Assembly (NCBI RefSeq): GCF_000213175.1
Contig: NW_009799179.1
Location: forward strand, 8,555,151 to 8,619,150
Origin: Neurospora tetrasperma FGSC 2508
Taxonomy: Eukaryota; Ascomycota; Sordariomycetes; Sordariales; Sordariaceae
Direction of reading: 5' to 3'
Length of the DNA: 64,000 nt
The notes below the pieces were generated by a model. It was given only the letters and a program-made list of their open reading frames with translations. It searched no databases and had not been told where the DNA came from. A program made the translations under genes and the position numbers. The first letter of the stretch is position 1. Each line of letters opens with the position of its first letter. Shown here piece after piece: positions 46,343 through 60,200 of the stretch.

Positions 46343-48290
46343 CAAAGGTTATGGTCAGGATCTGCTCTCGGTGCAAGTCCGGCCTGCGGTTCAGATCTGA
46401 GGGTTGAACGGACGCGGGCGGCACAATGCTTGATACGTAGAAGGCACGCTGATAAATGTACAGACGTTATGTGCTTCGCTCGTTCACTAAGGCAACGCGG
46501 TTATGGTTATGTACTCTTTGCTAAGCGCAGAATGCACGCTTGAAAGAGACGCTTCGTCTATTTTCCAACGACCAACTGGTACGTTATTGCTCGCCGCCAG
46601 CGCTTGGGCGCAGACCTCAAAATCGCTTCCAGAGCACGAGTGTCAAGTTCGCAAGCACACGTTCTTGTCCGCAGGTTGAAGTGTCCCACGACAACTAACC
46701 GTCCACTGTGGCGAGTCTCGTGAAGACAACCTTTCAGCTCCAGGATAGCCGTTCCAGACACCAAATCCCCTATCCTGGTCTAAACACGATCGCCTCGGGA
46801 ACACCCTGTTCGCACGTTGCTGACAGGTTCGAGAACGGGGTTATCGAGAAGAGAAGGATTGGGTCGAGAGGATCGGAGACGAACGGAGGGACGATCGTAG
46901 GTCGGTCGACGAGCGCGTCAGGTCGAAAAACAAGTCGCGGATCACAGCAAGCTGTTGCGAGCCGTGAAAATCAGGCTGAACGACCGATGACCGTGATATT
47001 CGAGCAAATCTGCGAAAATGCACACTCGGAGCGACCGCAGAGTAGAGTGGGCGTGTAAAGGCAAATATGCGCAAGTAGGGTATCAAAGCTAGAACATTCG
47101 GGAGGTGCTCGGCGTCGTTCGGACGGAATATCTCTCGAATGGCGTAAAAGAAATAAGGGTGAAAAAAAGGCGTTGGAAATAATCGAGAGGAAAGGATTCC
47201 AGGCCGACGCGTTGAGGTCCCTAAGAACAAATGCCGGTGAGCCCGGGATTGAGGAGCAGAACCAACCACGGGCGGTCTTTGTGTCGACAGGGGGAAATAG
47301 GGAAAGAATTGATGCTGGCGTAGGGCGAGCGATCGATCTCGAGAGCAGGCAGGCGATCGAAGAAAGCCAGTCGCCGACGTTGTCGAGGATGAGTGGGAGA
47401 GGCAGAGCGGCAAAGACGACGAGACGACACCGACGAGCGACGAAGTGGAATAAAGGGTGATGTCGGTGTTCGGTGTGGTGCGGTGCGGAAATGTAATGCG
47501 TGAGTGGTGGAGGAGGAGGTGCCTTGAAGTGCCTCTACCGCTTCGCAGTTCGCTTCGCTGAACCTGAGTGGGTGGTTGCGTGGTGGTGGGCGGGAAGCGG
47601 AAGATCAGTTGAAAGCGCCGCTCCTTGGTTTGGACGAAATTCCAATCCAGACGAATATGCAATGCCGTGGTGGGTGCAGTGCGAGGTGAGTGAAGTGAGG
47701 TAAGGTGCAGCGACAGAGGTGACGGATAGGTGGTGTCGACCGTCAAGCGTCAACCTGGTCACTGAATCTCGACAGGACGGGAAGGAGGTCAAAGTAATGC
47801 GATCTGACCCTGCTCTGCTTGGATGTCAGAGGTGCAGAAAGAGAGACCGACGAGTTCAAGACCGGAAGGAGTCGAGAGAAAGAAATGGTGACGGCAGTCA
47901 GTACCTCCACAGTCGCTGTGTTTCGACGGGAAGTGGGAAACTGGAACTGGGCGCCTCGCTACTTTCCAAGTCGCAGTGCAAGTGCCACCTGGGTCGCTAG
48001 TGATAGCAGCACTGCAGCCTGTACACAGTCCCGTCCCTTTCTTTACCTGGATGGAGCCAGTGACGCCGGGGCTAAACTGGATGGCATCTCAACTCCCACT
48101 CGTACACTACCTACAAAAAAGGAGCATTCAACATTGGTCTGCTCCCACCTTTGGATCGCGCATTCGCTGGTCTCCCTTCAACGGCAACCCGTTCACGCCG
48201 TTCCTCCATTCAAGATTTCCGTCTCGTAGGTCGGTCTCAGCGATCCTTGGACCCCATTTGAGCGTGCGGTGATCCCCGGTTGTGCCCACA
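46343..48290. other. Long purine-rich leader/promoter of the polymerase gene
   Basis: On the minus strand this is pyrimidine-rich, typical of a fungal 5' leader. A 301-codon minus frame (46841-47746) is low-complexity Ser/Arg/Pro/Phe and has no motif; I treat it as a compositional frame, not a gene. Confidence 0.45.
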
Positions 48291-51200
48291 ATGAGCGTGC
48301 CGTTCATTACGCAGTTACAGCGGATTACCGACCGCCTATCCTTACCTCTCCGGTACCCCGGACGGGAGGACGTCAAGCGCCATTGGATTAGTTATTGGTT
48401 AAGCCTCGACGACAGTGCTCAGCTTCTCCGATGTGTAAGTTACCGTAATTTTCGGAGACCCTTTGCTATTTTCTTAGCCAATCAGCGGTCTTGGTACGAA
48501 AAGTGCGTTCCGTACAGCTCAGCCCAGGTTAATTTGTTAAAGCGTTTCGTGCGACAGGGGTCTACAGAAATACAAAGTAAAATCACGAGACAACCAGGTT
48601 GAGAACGGAGACTTGGATAGGGGGCATGAAGTATACGAAACGCATCCAGTTGATACTAGTCTCTTGTACGAGGTCAGGTGGAATAAGGGTTGAATTGCGT
48701 AGAGTGTCAGGTGTAGTGAAGTCCCGCGCTAACGACTCGAACAAACCAGGCTTGGACTGAGCACAAGAGGTAAGGTACTTACTGCAAGAGGGCAACCACA
48801 TGCCCCCGCTGAAAAGAAATCCAACCTCAGAAAGCCAAAGAAACACGCCAAATACACACTGTGACACTGGAACTGCGGCGAAGAAAGACAAAGTGCAGAA
48901 GCGTGCAGGGCTACAGTGGGCAACAGGGCTTTGCAGAAAATACCGAATTCACACAAAAACCCACGCGACATTTTTTGCAGAATTCCTCTGTTGAATGACC
49001 GGCCCGTCCTTTTACCGTTGATGGAGATTGAGTCACGAAACAGAAACTACGCACCAGCCAGGAAAACGTATCCGCATTTTTTCCCTCTTCTGTGCTTGAA
49101 ATTGCCAGGTACCGAGCCGGAAGAAACATGAGCGGAAGCGCGAGCTTTGTTTCGGGGCCGGAATGTTCTGAAGGTACAAGGAACGCAGGTATTTCTGCGG
49201 CTTTGTGGTCCAGCGCCATGCACGTCATAGGTGTAGTCTCCTTGGCTCTACCTGCCCCCATTCAGCCAGTCCCTGTTGCATCATCTCGATGCTCCGAGCC
49301 CCTTTCCAGCCTGGCATGTCACCTCGCTCGTCTCTGGCACGCTACACCCGGACTATACAGCATTTCGAGTCTCGGCTGGCACCACCGGATTTTGGCCCAT
49401 GATAAATTAATCATTCTGCCTCAGCGCGGGGGAAGATCAGAACCGATGACAGTGGTTCAAGGCACATCTTTTTCCACCTTATCGGGCGATCTGGTCACTG
49501 CTCGTCTTTGGATGAACGGCAAGAGACGGGACCAGATGCAGTGGGGTTGAACGATCTTGATTATTGTGGTTGGAGGTAAGTGGTGGCTCTTTGCGCCATT
49601 GATGTCTGGAACATTCATTGTTCGCTCTTGGGATTTCTTCTCGCTCCTGCCCGTCAAGTACAACGGTTGCTGTTCGAAGCGGTAGCCCCCCGCCTGGCCC
49701 CCGACCATTCTTTTGGCTCCTGCCGTGTCCAGTCACGATGTTGCCAGACTTTGCCGGTTTTCCCCCAGTTTTCCCCGCCCCTCCCTTCCTCATCAAACAT
49801 GAACCGACTTTCATACAAATGCTGCCTGGGAAGGAGAAGCCTAGTACCTATATAGACAGCATTGACCTACGCACGATTGTCCAACCAGCCGACAACCATC
49901 TGGACCGCTGACTGAGCGCATATAGGTATATCTATATACTTGTCAGTAGCACGATAGAAATGCCGATCAAAAAAATGAATGCATCCCGTAACTCTTGCAC
50001 ATCCATTCTTGATGATCACCTCGATGACCCCTCATTATTGGGACAGGTACCCGTGTTTGATAAGTACGAGGCGCGCGCTCTTCAACTTGGATGGGCATCT
50101 CTTTATTCCCACGAGGACGTCACTACGGAGGCTCGACCTGCCAGTGGTAGCCAAAATAAACCGAACATAAATAGTCTAACACGGCTCGCTTTGGCTAGGA
50201 AAGGCCGTTACAAAACAGTAATAAGGATCATTAAAAGTTCAAAATATATCAGCTAGAGTCCCTTTGAAATCTTTCCGAGAACTGTTTGAAATTCAAGCTC
50301 AAAGGTATGAATTAAGACGCTGAAATGCGTAATAAGAGTACACCCAAGGTGTAATGTGCTGACCGTAGAGGTAACATGTTCGGTTTATTTCTACGACCAT
50401 TCGGCCACCTTCCCCTGCCCCGAGCCCCGTCTCCCCGTGCCATATACACTCTGTCGAGCGCCCAGATCCTCGACTCGACGTTTGCTGTACGTACCAGGCA
50501 TTGCACAAGGCTGTGATTATGCCGGGCCCTTCTCCTTTCGGTTGATATCACGGATTCAATATATTCAACAGCCGCCCCCTGGCTCGGTCCTTGCAGATTC
50601 TTTGTCATTTTCCAGCATCCCGGGACGGAATCCTCGCATCAAGATGGTCGTCAACGGCAGCTGCGGCTTTTCATGGCATCCTTCACAAAGAAGATGGGCT
50701 GTTTCTCTAACGCCGCGAGGGAATGGACACCTTGACCTCTCTACAATTTTCTGGATCGTGCCCAGCACACTAATCGCCTGATGCTGAGGGTGCATGCAGT
50801 AATACGCCCATAGGGCTGCCTCTTCAAGATCCCGCCTCACCCGCCGCTACACTGTGTGCGGCCCAGCTATTGTCCTAGTTGAAATTGGGTTTGAGTTAGC
50901 CTTGCTCCCGTCATCCTCGACTCGCCTTGGTCACAGTTATTATTATTATCGTGCGTCAGCTGCCGCCCGACAGAAATGCGAGTTTTGAGGATACCACGCT
51001 TTTCCCATCAGGTTGCCTGGAGAGCATTTCCAGTGCTGTGACCGAAACGAAAGCCACGTCGAGGAGCCGTCCAATGAGAAAATCCCCATCATTACATCCA
51101 AGCGACTGCTGTAGCCTCAAGGGTTGCACAATATGTTGCACAACATGCCTCATGGCCTTGTTGTGCTTTGCCCCGATTTCGAGAAGCAACGGGGCTGATG

Positions 51201-54200
51201 GAGGGGTCAGAAATGCAAGGTTGGCTAGTTCAGTCACCCGCCAGTTACACATGAATATTGGACGACTCCAGCAATCAGGAGAGTCTCTGTTCGTTAACAG
51301 GGAACTGATTGTTTGGTACCAAATCATTGTTCCTGTATACACTACGGCACAAGATACTGGGGACTAGGCTGAGAGGTGTCTAGACCATTGGAAGTGTGCG
51401 GTGACGCTGCGCCAGCACTTGGAACGTTGAATGTTGAATGCCTAGGTGCTTATTCACGGTCAGCTTGATACAGCAAGGCGCCAGAACAGGTGGGATCGAC
51501 GAAACCAAATCTGGTCATGATAGCCTGGACTTTCTCAAAGACCGAAGCCATGCTGCTCTTCGGTACACCTAAGAAAGCATGGGGGCTGCCAAACGGGCGC
51601 AACATGGGCTTACCTCACTCATAACCTGCTAATCGGAACACGATGTGCGTCCCAGTGAGCATGCCAAAACGAAAAAGTACAACCGCAGCCAAAGCTAAAG
51701 GCACTAATACCCCGGTCATAAGAAGTTAAAGGAATGCATCCCAGACCATCCACATAACCATAGGCACGGTTCCAAAGCACCCTCAAGGCCGTCATCAGCA
51801 TTCCACGCCTTTGGGATCGGGTATGAAAACCCAAATTCTCACAGTTTGACAGGCTCGTAGTGTTTCATTCCCCCAACTGTCAATAAATGAAATTATTGCG
51901 AGTGCATTGAGCACATTGTGCTGATTTCTTGTTTGGTAGATGTAAAAGGACGCTCAAGTTTTGAGGGAGACAGATTATGCAGACAGCCTGCTCGGAGCGA
52001 GCCGGGACCCGGGCACGCTACCTTGGTGGACGGGAAGTTCTCCCGGGCCCACCCCTTGGCTTCGGTCTAGAAGGACCCACAAAAACCCCGGGGAGTTCCT
52101 TCTCCCGTCCGTGATCCACCAAATGTCTAAGACGACGTGCCTCTTCGCCCTTGGCTTCTCTTCGTCGTCGGTTCTGGCAGAGCCCTGCAGCTGATATGTT
52201 TCACTGTTTCTGCTTTCTCACTCGATATTCACCAACTGTTCCTGTCGATCGGGAGTATCTTTCATTTCACCGGTGTTGTTGACAGCGCACGAATCCTCGA
52301 CGATCGACGGAGATGCAGCTGTAACGGGTGCTATTCTATGTAGCGGCACCATGACATCTGGTCATACAACGCATATCCGCATCTTGTACGTCAATCAACA
52401 TTAAGGAGCCTGGCAAAGGCGCTTCGTGCTTCACCGACATGCATAATAATTACGACCCTCTCGTGGGATTGGCTGGACCGAAGCTTGGAAAGTCCCATCG
52501 TCTTGAGGTTTTTCTTTCCTGTCTTTTTTATTTGAACGTCCTCAGTTGGTGGAATACCTCAACGAGACAACAACTTCACAACTGGCATTTCTTGGCTGGT
52601 TGACAACGCCTTCTGGGACGGCGTTTCTGCAATACATCGTCTGGCTGGTGAGTATACTGGCTCTGTCTTTCTGTTTGGCTCTCGGTTCAAGTATGGAGGT
52701 TTGACAGTCAGACAGCCACCGACGCGTGTTCGGGATCTATACATCTCCTTCGGGAAATCCACCACGTCATCTTCACCTGATTTGCCTTGATTCAAACTGC
52801 AGTCTTCATAAATTTTCTCTGACTTCGGCGCAAATTAGCGCTCTGGATGTCAAATGAAAAAGCATACTGCATACTATCTAATTAAGTGGTTAACTGCGAT
52901 GTTTGTCGTTCGCCTGCTCATGTCGATCCCAGCACAGCACACGGAAACACGTCAATCCCCCACGAGATCTCGTGGCAGATGCCAGATCGCTCATCACTTT
53001 CTGCCTATCACTTGCTTCTTAACCAGGGTTTCAGGTTTGCGTCGGTGCAGTCGGTACACGTTCTTCTCTTTTCAGAAAACACAACATAAATATGCCCAGA
53101 AGAGAAGCAGTCAGCGAAGATACACAACTGGTGGAGGAGTGGCTGCATGAAAAATTGGAGAATTACAGGTCGAAGGCGAAAGCTAGGTACTATAGTAGAG
53201 AATCGATGCTTGAAGGAAGCTCCGTCCAATCGGGCACTTCACGATCTATCCAGATCATGATTCCCAAAGCTGCATTATCACTGGGACTTACAACTATAAA
53301 CCTTGCTAAGTAGAGGTAGATACCTCTATGCTAGTGTACATGTGTTCAAGCACGTTGCATGGCTAGGCTAGCTTCAGCTATCACCTTGCTGGATCCTTGT
53401 TGTTCATCTCCATTTCGTTAGGGTTAGCTTCTACAGAAGCATCGATTTGGGGGGGGACTCGTTCTTTCCGTAACTGTTATCTTTCGCGGGAAATTATTAC
53501 TCTAATAACACAAAAGAAGCAAATTTGAAAGAGACCAGGAACCGATGGCAACCCCAATTGGTACCACTCAACACACGATAAATTACCCCGAGGATTACGG
53601 ACTTGTTTTACATGCCCCTGAGCTTGAAGCCTGTCATTCATTATACCTTGTGAAGAACCAGAACTACGGCAGCGCGGCATGGACCAGGGCCAGACCAGGA
53701 CTTTCTTGAAGATCTTGAGACTACCTGCCAGTCAGTCTGTCTACTGCATGCTCAAGTACCATATGAAGCGAGCAGTTTCGCCACGTGAATTGGCTTGGTT
53801 TCGGTTTCGTTTCTTTGGTTGTCTTGCCAAGAAGCAGACCTTATTCGATCCAGAACCCAAAAGTTCCAGTCCTATGTTTTGTTCATCTCTTGGCTGTTCC
53901 CTTGACATGGTTAGGGAGAACTCAGTTCTCGCATGTATAATGATGTTCATCGACAATCATCTATGGAGCAGCCAGGCGGGGTCAAGGTTGATGTGGTTAA
54001 TGAAGTCTTTTTATATTCGTGGTTTCCTTTCTCGTCATTTGTACGACTTCAGATTGTACACTTGTTGCTTACCTACATGCTGGCGATGGCTTGTAGAGGT
54101 AATTTTCATTTATTTATTTTTTTCCTTCTTTTTTTTGGCCATTTTTCCCATCGAACAACTGTTACTAACACATAAGTATGGGATTTGACTCAGACTTTTG

Positions 54201-54217
54201 TTGGCCTCTTTCCGGGG
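48291..54217. other. Gene-poor stretch
   Basis: No gene is convincingly supported in this 6 kb. Candidate frames are 48291-48602 (+, 103 residues), 50956-51342 (-, protein-like composition) and 53092-53313 (+, 73 residues). None has a recognisable domain, clear partner exons or flanking signals. Base composition is mixed with no long repeats. Confidence 0.35.
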
Positions 54218-54241
54218 AAAAAAAAAAAAAAAAAAAAAAAA
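54218..54241. repeat. Homopolymer A(24)
   Basis: An uninterrupted run of 24 A, the same length as the T run at 618-641. A CTGG tandem repeat follows at about 54442-54464. Confidence 0.95.
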
Positions 54242-57200
54242 GAAATGCTCCCTGAGCTGAAGGAGGATACGGAAAGGTTTCACCGGAAGTTCTCTCCCCA
54301 ATTCTCCATTTTTCATACCCTGGTTCGGACGTACAGTGAGCGAAGAAACAGCGTCACACTAAGTATTCCTTAATACGATGCCTTTAGATATGCCCAGGCG
54401 GCCACGCGGACGCATTATTTACCATGAATTTCTTGCGAAGCTGGCTGGCTGGCTGGCTTTGGTCCTCCCCAGATTCAGGATCCCTGATTTGCAGGACATT
54501 CCCTCGACGCTGCTCGACGCCTTCCGACGCCCTTCTTCCCACTTCCCGCAGTTATTGTCCAAGTGTACGATTGCAGGCGGCTTATAGCCATCTAGCATAG
54601 GTGACGTAGTTATCATCCATTTCCCAAACGAGGTGTGTGGATGTCATAATATTTAACATTCAATCCTTTGATTCCACCAACAACTGGAATTCCCACGCGG
54701 ATATACGGCTCACAAGCAAGCAATGTTCCAGACGTAGCTTCGGTGCCAGGTCCGGAAATTGCCTGATGTGTAACTTCATGCTTATCAATGGCCTCGATAT
54801 ACATCAGATGGGACGGATGATCCAAAACGAAGCAGGAAAAGGAAAAGTCCATAAAATCCGGCGGTAGTAGAGTCTGCCACTGTGGTCATTCATGCTCCAT
54901 TGACTTCCCGTCTTTTTAAATATATAGCTGCGCAGGGTGTTTCTTTGCTTCCGGAGTGAAATCCTTTTTGTGTGACAGAGGAGGGTATGGAAATCTCGAT
55001 GCCATGATGATGTATCTGGCAGATTGGATTAATCAAGATGTAATAGTGGCAAAATTTAAGGTGTAGTGGTTACCCCTGACGTTGGTGAGCATTGGTGTAG
55101 CTTGGAGGGTTTAGGGGTCAGCGTGTGCTTCGAAGAGTGTACAGAGACGCTGAAAAGTAGTGAAGCAACAGGATGGGGTCAACATATCGTAGGTACTGAG
55201 AAGTGCTGCAGGGGCAATTCTAATACTTCATGATGATGGAGATAGTCCCTTGAGGTATGTCATCACTAACCCTAGTACATTCAAAGTGTCAGTTTCCTGA
55301 CTAGTCCGGCATCCTAGTAGGTTTGAGGAAAAGAATAGAAGACATGAGGCTGAGCAAAGATTGAAATATATATCGGATCGTTCCATTTCCTCTCAGGTAT
55401 TCCAATGCTCTCATGATTTCTGCTCTAAAGGACATTTACCAAGAAGAAGGCACGATCGAGGTTAGCAACGCACGTTATGTCAACGCTGGCTCTTTCCAAG
55501 ATTAAGCACACCAGGCTATAAACAACTGAAGCGGGCATTACTCAGAGTAACATAGGATTTTATTTTCGTATTCACATGCTCGTCGGCGGGGTACTGGTGC
55601 TGGTTGAATAGACTTCTCTTAGCCCACGTTACCCGTTGGCTTTCATTTTTAACAAAATTATGTAAAAAAACCATACTGTTTGAAAGTATTTATTATGTTC
55701 CACCAACTGATACACCTTCACTACCATCAACTGGAAAGTTAGAGATGTGCGTCAAGGTGCGGATAGTTTCAACCATTGCCCAGCAACTAGCTTTCAATAC
55801 CCGGACCATGTTGAAGAGCGAGAAACCAAGCTGTCAATACGGGTCTTTGATAGTCAGGTTTGAACAGAATGACACAATGTCCAGATAGCATTATTTCTCC
55901 ACGAGAGCAAAAGGGAACGCATAGCCAGGTTATCTCACTCACGAAATAATAGATGAAATCATTGGCTGTATAATTGAGGCGCCAGCAGTGTCTTGTCCAA
56001 ATCCCTTATTGACGGAACAGTGGAGCTTCTGGATACAGTTGTATCACACAGTTCTTTTCTTCCGTAAGCCCTTGCTTAAACACCACGTTCAAGTCCTAGT
56101 GAGTTCCGAAATCTTGGTTGTGTCAAGTACCGGTAGCCCTAGCTCAGAGTAGCTAGGTGAAACAGGGGTTCTCACCTTACCCCTATATCCCATGTAAGAC
56201 ATTGAAACTAGCTGCACGTTGATGTCAAAAAGAACGAGTTGAAACAAACGTGTCGGGAGAACCAGGTCAAAATATTTCGTCTCCCTCGAAATGGGCACGT
56301 TTCAGGTGAGTTACCAAACGTGAGACCGCACACGACGATAGTGTCTGGTCTCAACTGCAACCAGCCCTCTTCTGTTGACCAACGTTATGGCGAACAATTT
56401 TTGATTCATGAGGATGAGGAGTGCTCAACTTAGTAATATAAGACATATCTCTGACAATTGCTCATACTGCGTTCGACTTGACGGATGGAAACGATGCCGA
56501 GCTTCGCGTGAGCCGCGCAGTTCGGAGTAGCAGTCAGTCTCACCTCCTTCCCGAGAGGGCCGCAGAGATGGAGATGTGGTGTGATGTGAATGTGCCGTTC
56601 ACATGCAGGAAATCGTTCGTAGCCATGAGCCACTCAGAATAGAGTGATATCAAACTGTGTTCTAGAAGATGGGGTTGGAGAGTAGGCAGGTTGTTGGTGG
56701 CTGCCCAGACGTGGGTAGTCAATCTTCTGGGTCGACTGCGGGATTGGATAGGGATCCAGTAAGATAGTAGAGGTGCTTCACGGTGATGTGGATTACATTT
56801 CGAAAAGAACATAGAAAGAGTTGTAACCAGCGACAAAATCCATGGTATGCGTGAGGCTCCTTCATGACCATTGGAGCGGAAGGCCATCAAGGTTCTCCCA
56901 TCTACCGCGGCGGGTCGTTCTTGCTTCAAACTGGATCACCATTGCCTGAGACCGCTTATCCTCCAGCCAGTCAAGACTGAATGTCATTGTTGATGATGGA
57001 ACGACTCACGCACCTGAAAAGACGTATGGGCATGTTTATCCGCTCAGCAGGCTGCTTGAGTGACTTTGTTTCGGAAAGTTGATTGTTTGGATTTTCGTCT
57101 GGCCATCAAGGTACTCAACAGCGTCGTCTTCAGAAAGAAGTCACCGTGCAGGCGGGTCCATGGCTGCCTCTCTCCAATACCCTGAATGCTAGGTGATATC

Positions 57201-60200
57201 GGATTCTTAAGACTCATGTCCTAAAGGTACCTGGGTATAGCCGAAACTACCAGGACACCAGTGCCTGTAAGGATATAATGCAGTAGAAATCCCTGCTTCT
57301 ACAAGTGGGAGCCTCGCTTTATGCAAGAAGAACGCTTCCCAATGCCAATTTATTTCGTGCCAGAATTTTTACCCATACATATTGAAGCTGCAAACTGCAA
57401 ATTGCAAGACCTCAAGGCCGGATTTGCAAGAACAAGGGTGCCTTAAAGTCGTCAGAAGCGTCTAGAGGGGTCTGTGCACCCACCCGTTTGTCCTCTTACA
57501 CAAGATCCTCTTCAAATGCAAGAAAAATGGCTGCCCGAATTCAGTCGAAATCCGATAAAGGCAATCGTGGTAATGCAGAAATTCGAGTTCGTCAGAGTCC
57601 AAAATGTGTTCCTTTATCGGTTACAGATTTACCGATTTCACTGCGTAGTAAGCAATCAGAGCGGCGTGCCTGCCTCGAAGTTGTGGATTTCCCAGAAAAA
57701 CGTACAGTCTGTTGCGTCGACTCTACTTGAAGCATTCTTCGGGTATGTGGCCGTAGGAGGAACTGAAGTTCCGCAAATACCGGACTCTGGATAGTCCAAT
57801 TGTTTGCGGTAGGAGATGCGGAATGACGACAATTCAACCAAGTACGGCATGTCTGCACCGCTGTACATAATTGGAATCGCGATTTGTGCCGCCGTGATTT
57901 TAGTCGCGAAGGGCTGATTGGAGCTTGATGGCGGTTTCTTGAGGTCTTCGAAGTCCGGGGTCTTGGTGTCTTGGACCCTTGTTCTGCCTCGATCCGAATC
58001 TAGGCATGATAGTCCAGACATGCGAGAAATGTTTCCGGATGTTTCAGGTGGAAGGTTATGGAAATGGAAGCTGTCAAACCGCCCTCGGCCCGGTTCGCCA
58101 AAAATCCGAATACCCGGAGAGAGCAAGCTCATGTCATGATGCATGCTGTAGATCAAGGATTGGTAAACCATGGGAGCACCAAGATTCCAGCTAGAGAATC
58201 ATATGTATGTGGCGTGAAGGAGAGTTCTCCGATCGCTGACCTCGAACTCCTAGAACTAGAGGTTCGGACCAAGCGTATGCACTCGATTCCGCCTTCCTCT
58301 TTCAGCAGCATCATGGTACAAACAGCTGTGCCCAATCTCCACAGGCCTTCAACGAACCTATGGCCGAGTTCATTTGTAAGGTAAGCAAGCTCTGGAAGGT
58401 ATCGCGTCCCCAGGCAGGGGGGTGATGAACCGGTAGGTGTGAAATATTGCCGTGAGTCTGCTTCATGACCTCAAAGGCCGGTTTCAAAGAGATGCTAAAC
58501 TCATGCTTACATTGACTAGAGGTAACATTCCAGAGACGCTAAAGAGGTCTTGGATGAATTCCCAGCTAAGAAGGCAACTGAGTGATGTCCATACTGGTGA
58601 CAGTCGAAGTTCAAAAGTTGAAGCTTCCCGTCGGCACCTACCCCGCTAACGGCCAGAGAACGGCAGGGGTAAAATTGGGTCGACATGGGGCATCATGTAC
58701 GACTCCGTACCGGCAGGTACACGGTACCCACTCTGCAGTCTTGGGCCCGCCCGCGACCCACGTCTTGGGTTCAACTCCGCGACCTGGACCTTTTCCATTT
58801 GTCGCCGACCTTGAATCACTGCACCAGTGCTTTTCTTGCTCTTCCACCTGCTTGAGAGTCCACCATTCACGTCATGCTTAACTCGCAGCACACACCGAGC
58901 ATTCGACTTTCGTGGTGTCAGGCGGTGCCAATTCGGCGACAAAGCTAAGCCGGTACTTTGCCCAACCGACCAACCGACTATCTTACGACCCGACTCACCA
59001 CCCTTGGGACGTAACCGAATTTTCTCGGGCTGTATACCCGCTGATCAAGGCAGGCTTCTCCAACCTCAAGGCCTTCGCTGACCCAAAGATCATCGATTGC
59101 GATGGCAATTCGGAAGGGAAGCGAAAAGGGCCGTCAAGTCAGGCCAATTACCAAACAACACTCCACCTGCTCCTCCGCGCCAAGGCTTGATTCCATCACC
59201 AACCTCCATCACTAACAGTGTCTATCCAAAGCTTCAGGTTGCTCTGCACAACGAGGGGTTTCCGAATGCCCGGGTTTTAATGTTGGCGTTTAGCCCTGGG
59301 AACCCGGCTGGGCTGTTTAGCAGCCTGCGGAAGCTAGATATACATGGACCGACAGGTGCACCATGGTGCGCGATATGCACAACGTCAAAGAACTCCCATC
59401 TCAACCTGCTCGCTGGGAGCTTCGCTTTTTTGCTCGGCCCTCGTCTGCCGTCGCACCGGGTACCTATTTATGTTCTGAAAGTGGGTTGCACTGCTATCCA
59501 GTGTCATTGACATATCGGCCGTCAAAACGAAGATAAATTATATACCTTCCACCGCCTCGGCGGTCTTGGATGAACGGGTTGGCCTGGTCTGGTCTGTACC
59601 TAGGCCTTGTGGACGGCCCCGCGTACATTGCATCCGGCCGCTGTTGATGAAAGTGCAAGGCCGAGAGAAGGCCCCGTCCCCCCCTGTTGAAGAAAAGTAC
59701 CTAAGAATTGGTCCAGCCTCCCATGTCTTGGGGTCTCCAGAGTTCTACCTCTTGGCGGTAGCGGTAGTGTGCATGTGTATTTACAGCATATTACAGTGTC
59801 CAATTCCTGGGCAACGGCAGACCGCTGCACCACTGCACCATTGCACCAGCCAAATTGTAAGGCCGGCGCATGGCTTCGTAATTTCGATACCACTTCTCGT
59901 AACGAGGGGAACCCGCCATTTCGTCGCGTCTCTAGGTGGCCTTCGAAGCGCAAAGGTCGGAACAACAAGGTGCCAGAGCAGATGATGACACAGGCGGCTC
60001 TAAGAACCTCAAAGGCCTCTTAGCAATATCATCATTCTCAATCATCTCGAAGTTTTGGTTTGCGCTTCGGTTTGTTGTACGTAGTGCTGACGCTTGTGAA
60101 GGCACTGAGGGAACGAAAGGACTTTCTCCCACCAGTCGACGATGAGTGCGAAAAAAAAGGGGATCACACCTGCACACCCTGACAGACCTGACCTCTCCTG

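Noticed and set aside
46841-47746. 301-codon minus-strand frame upstream of the polymerase gene
   Set aside because: Low-complexity Ser/Arg/Pro/Phe composition caused by pyrimidine-rich leader; no motif, no splice context, and it overlaps the expected 5' region of the polymerase gene.
48291-48602. 103-codon + strand frame
   Set aside because: No domain, no partner exon, no supporting context; length is within chance expectation.
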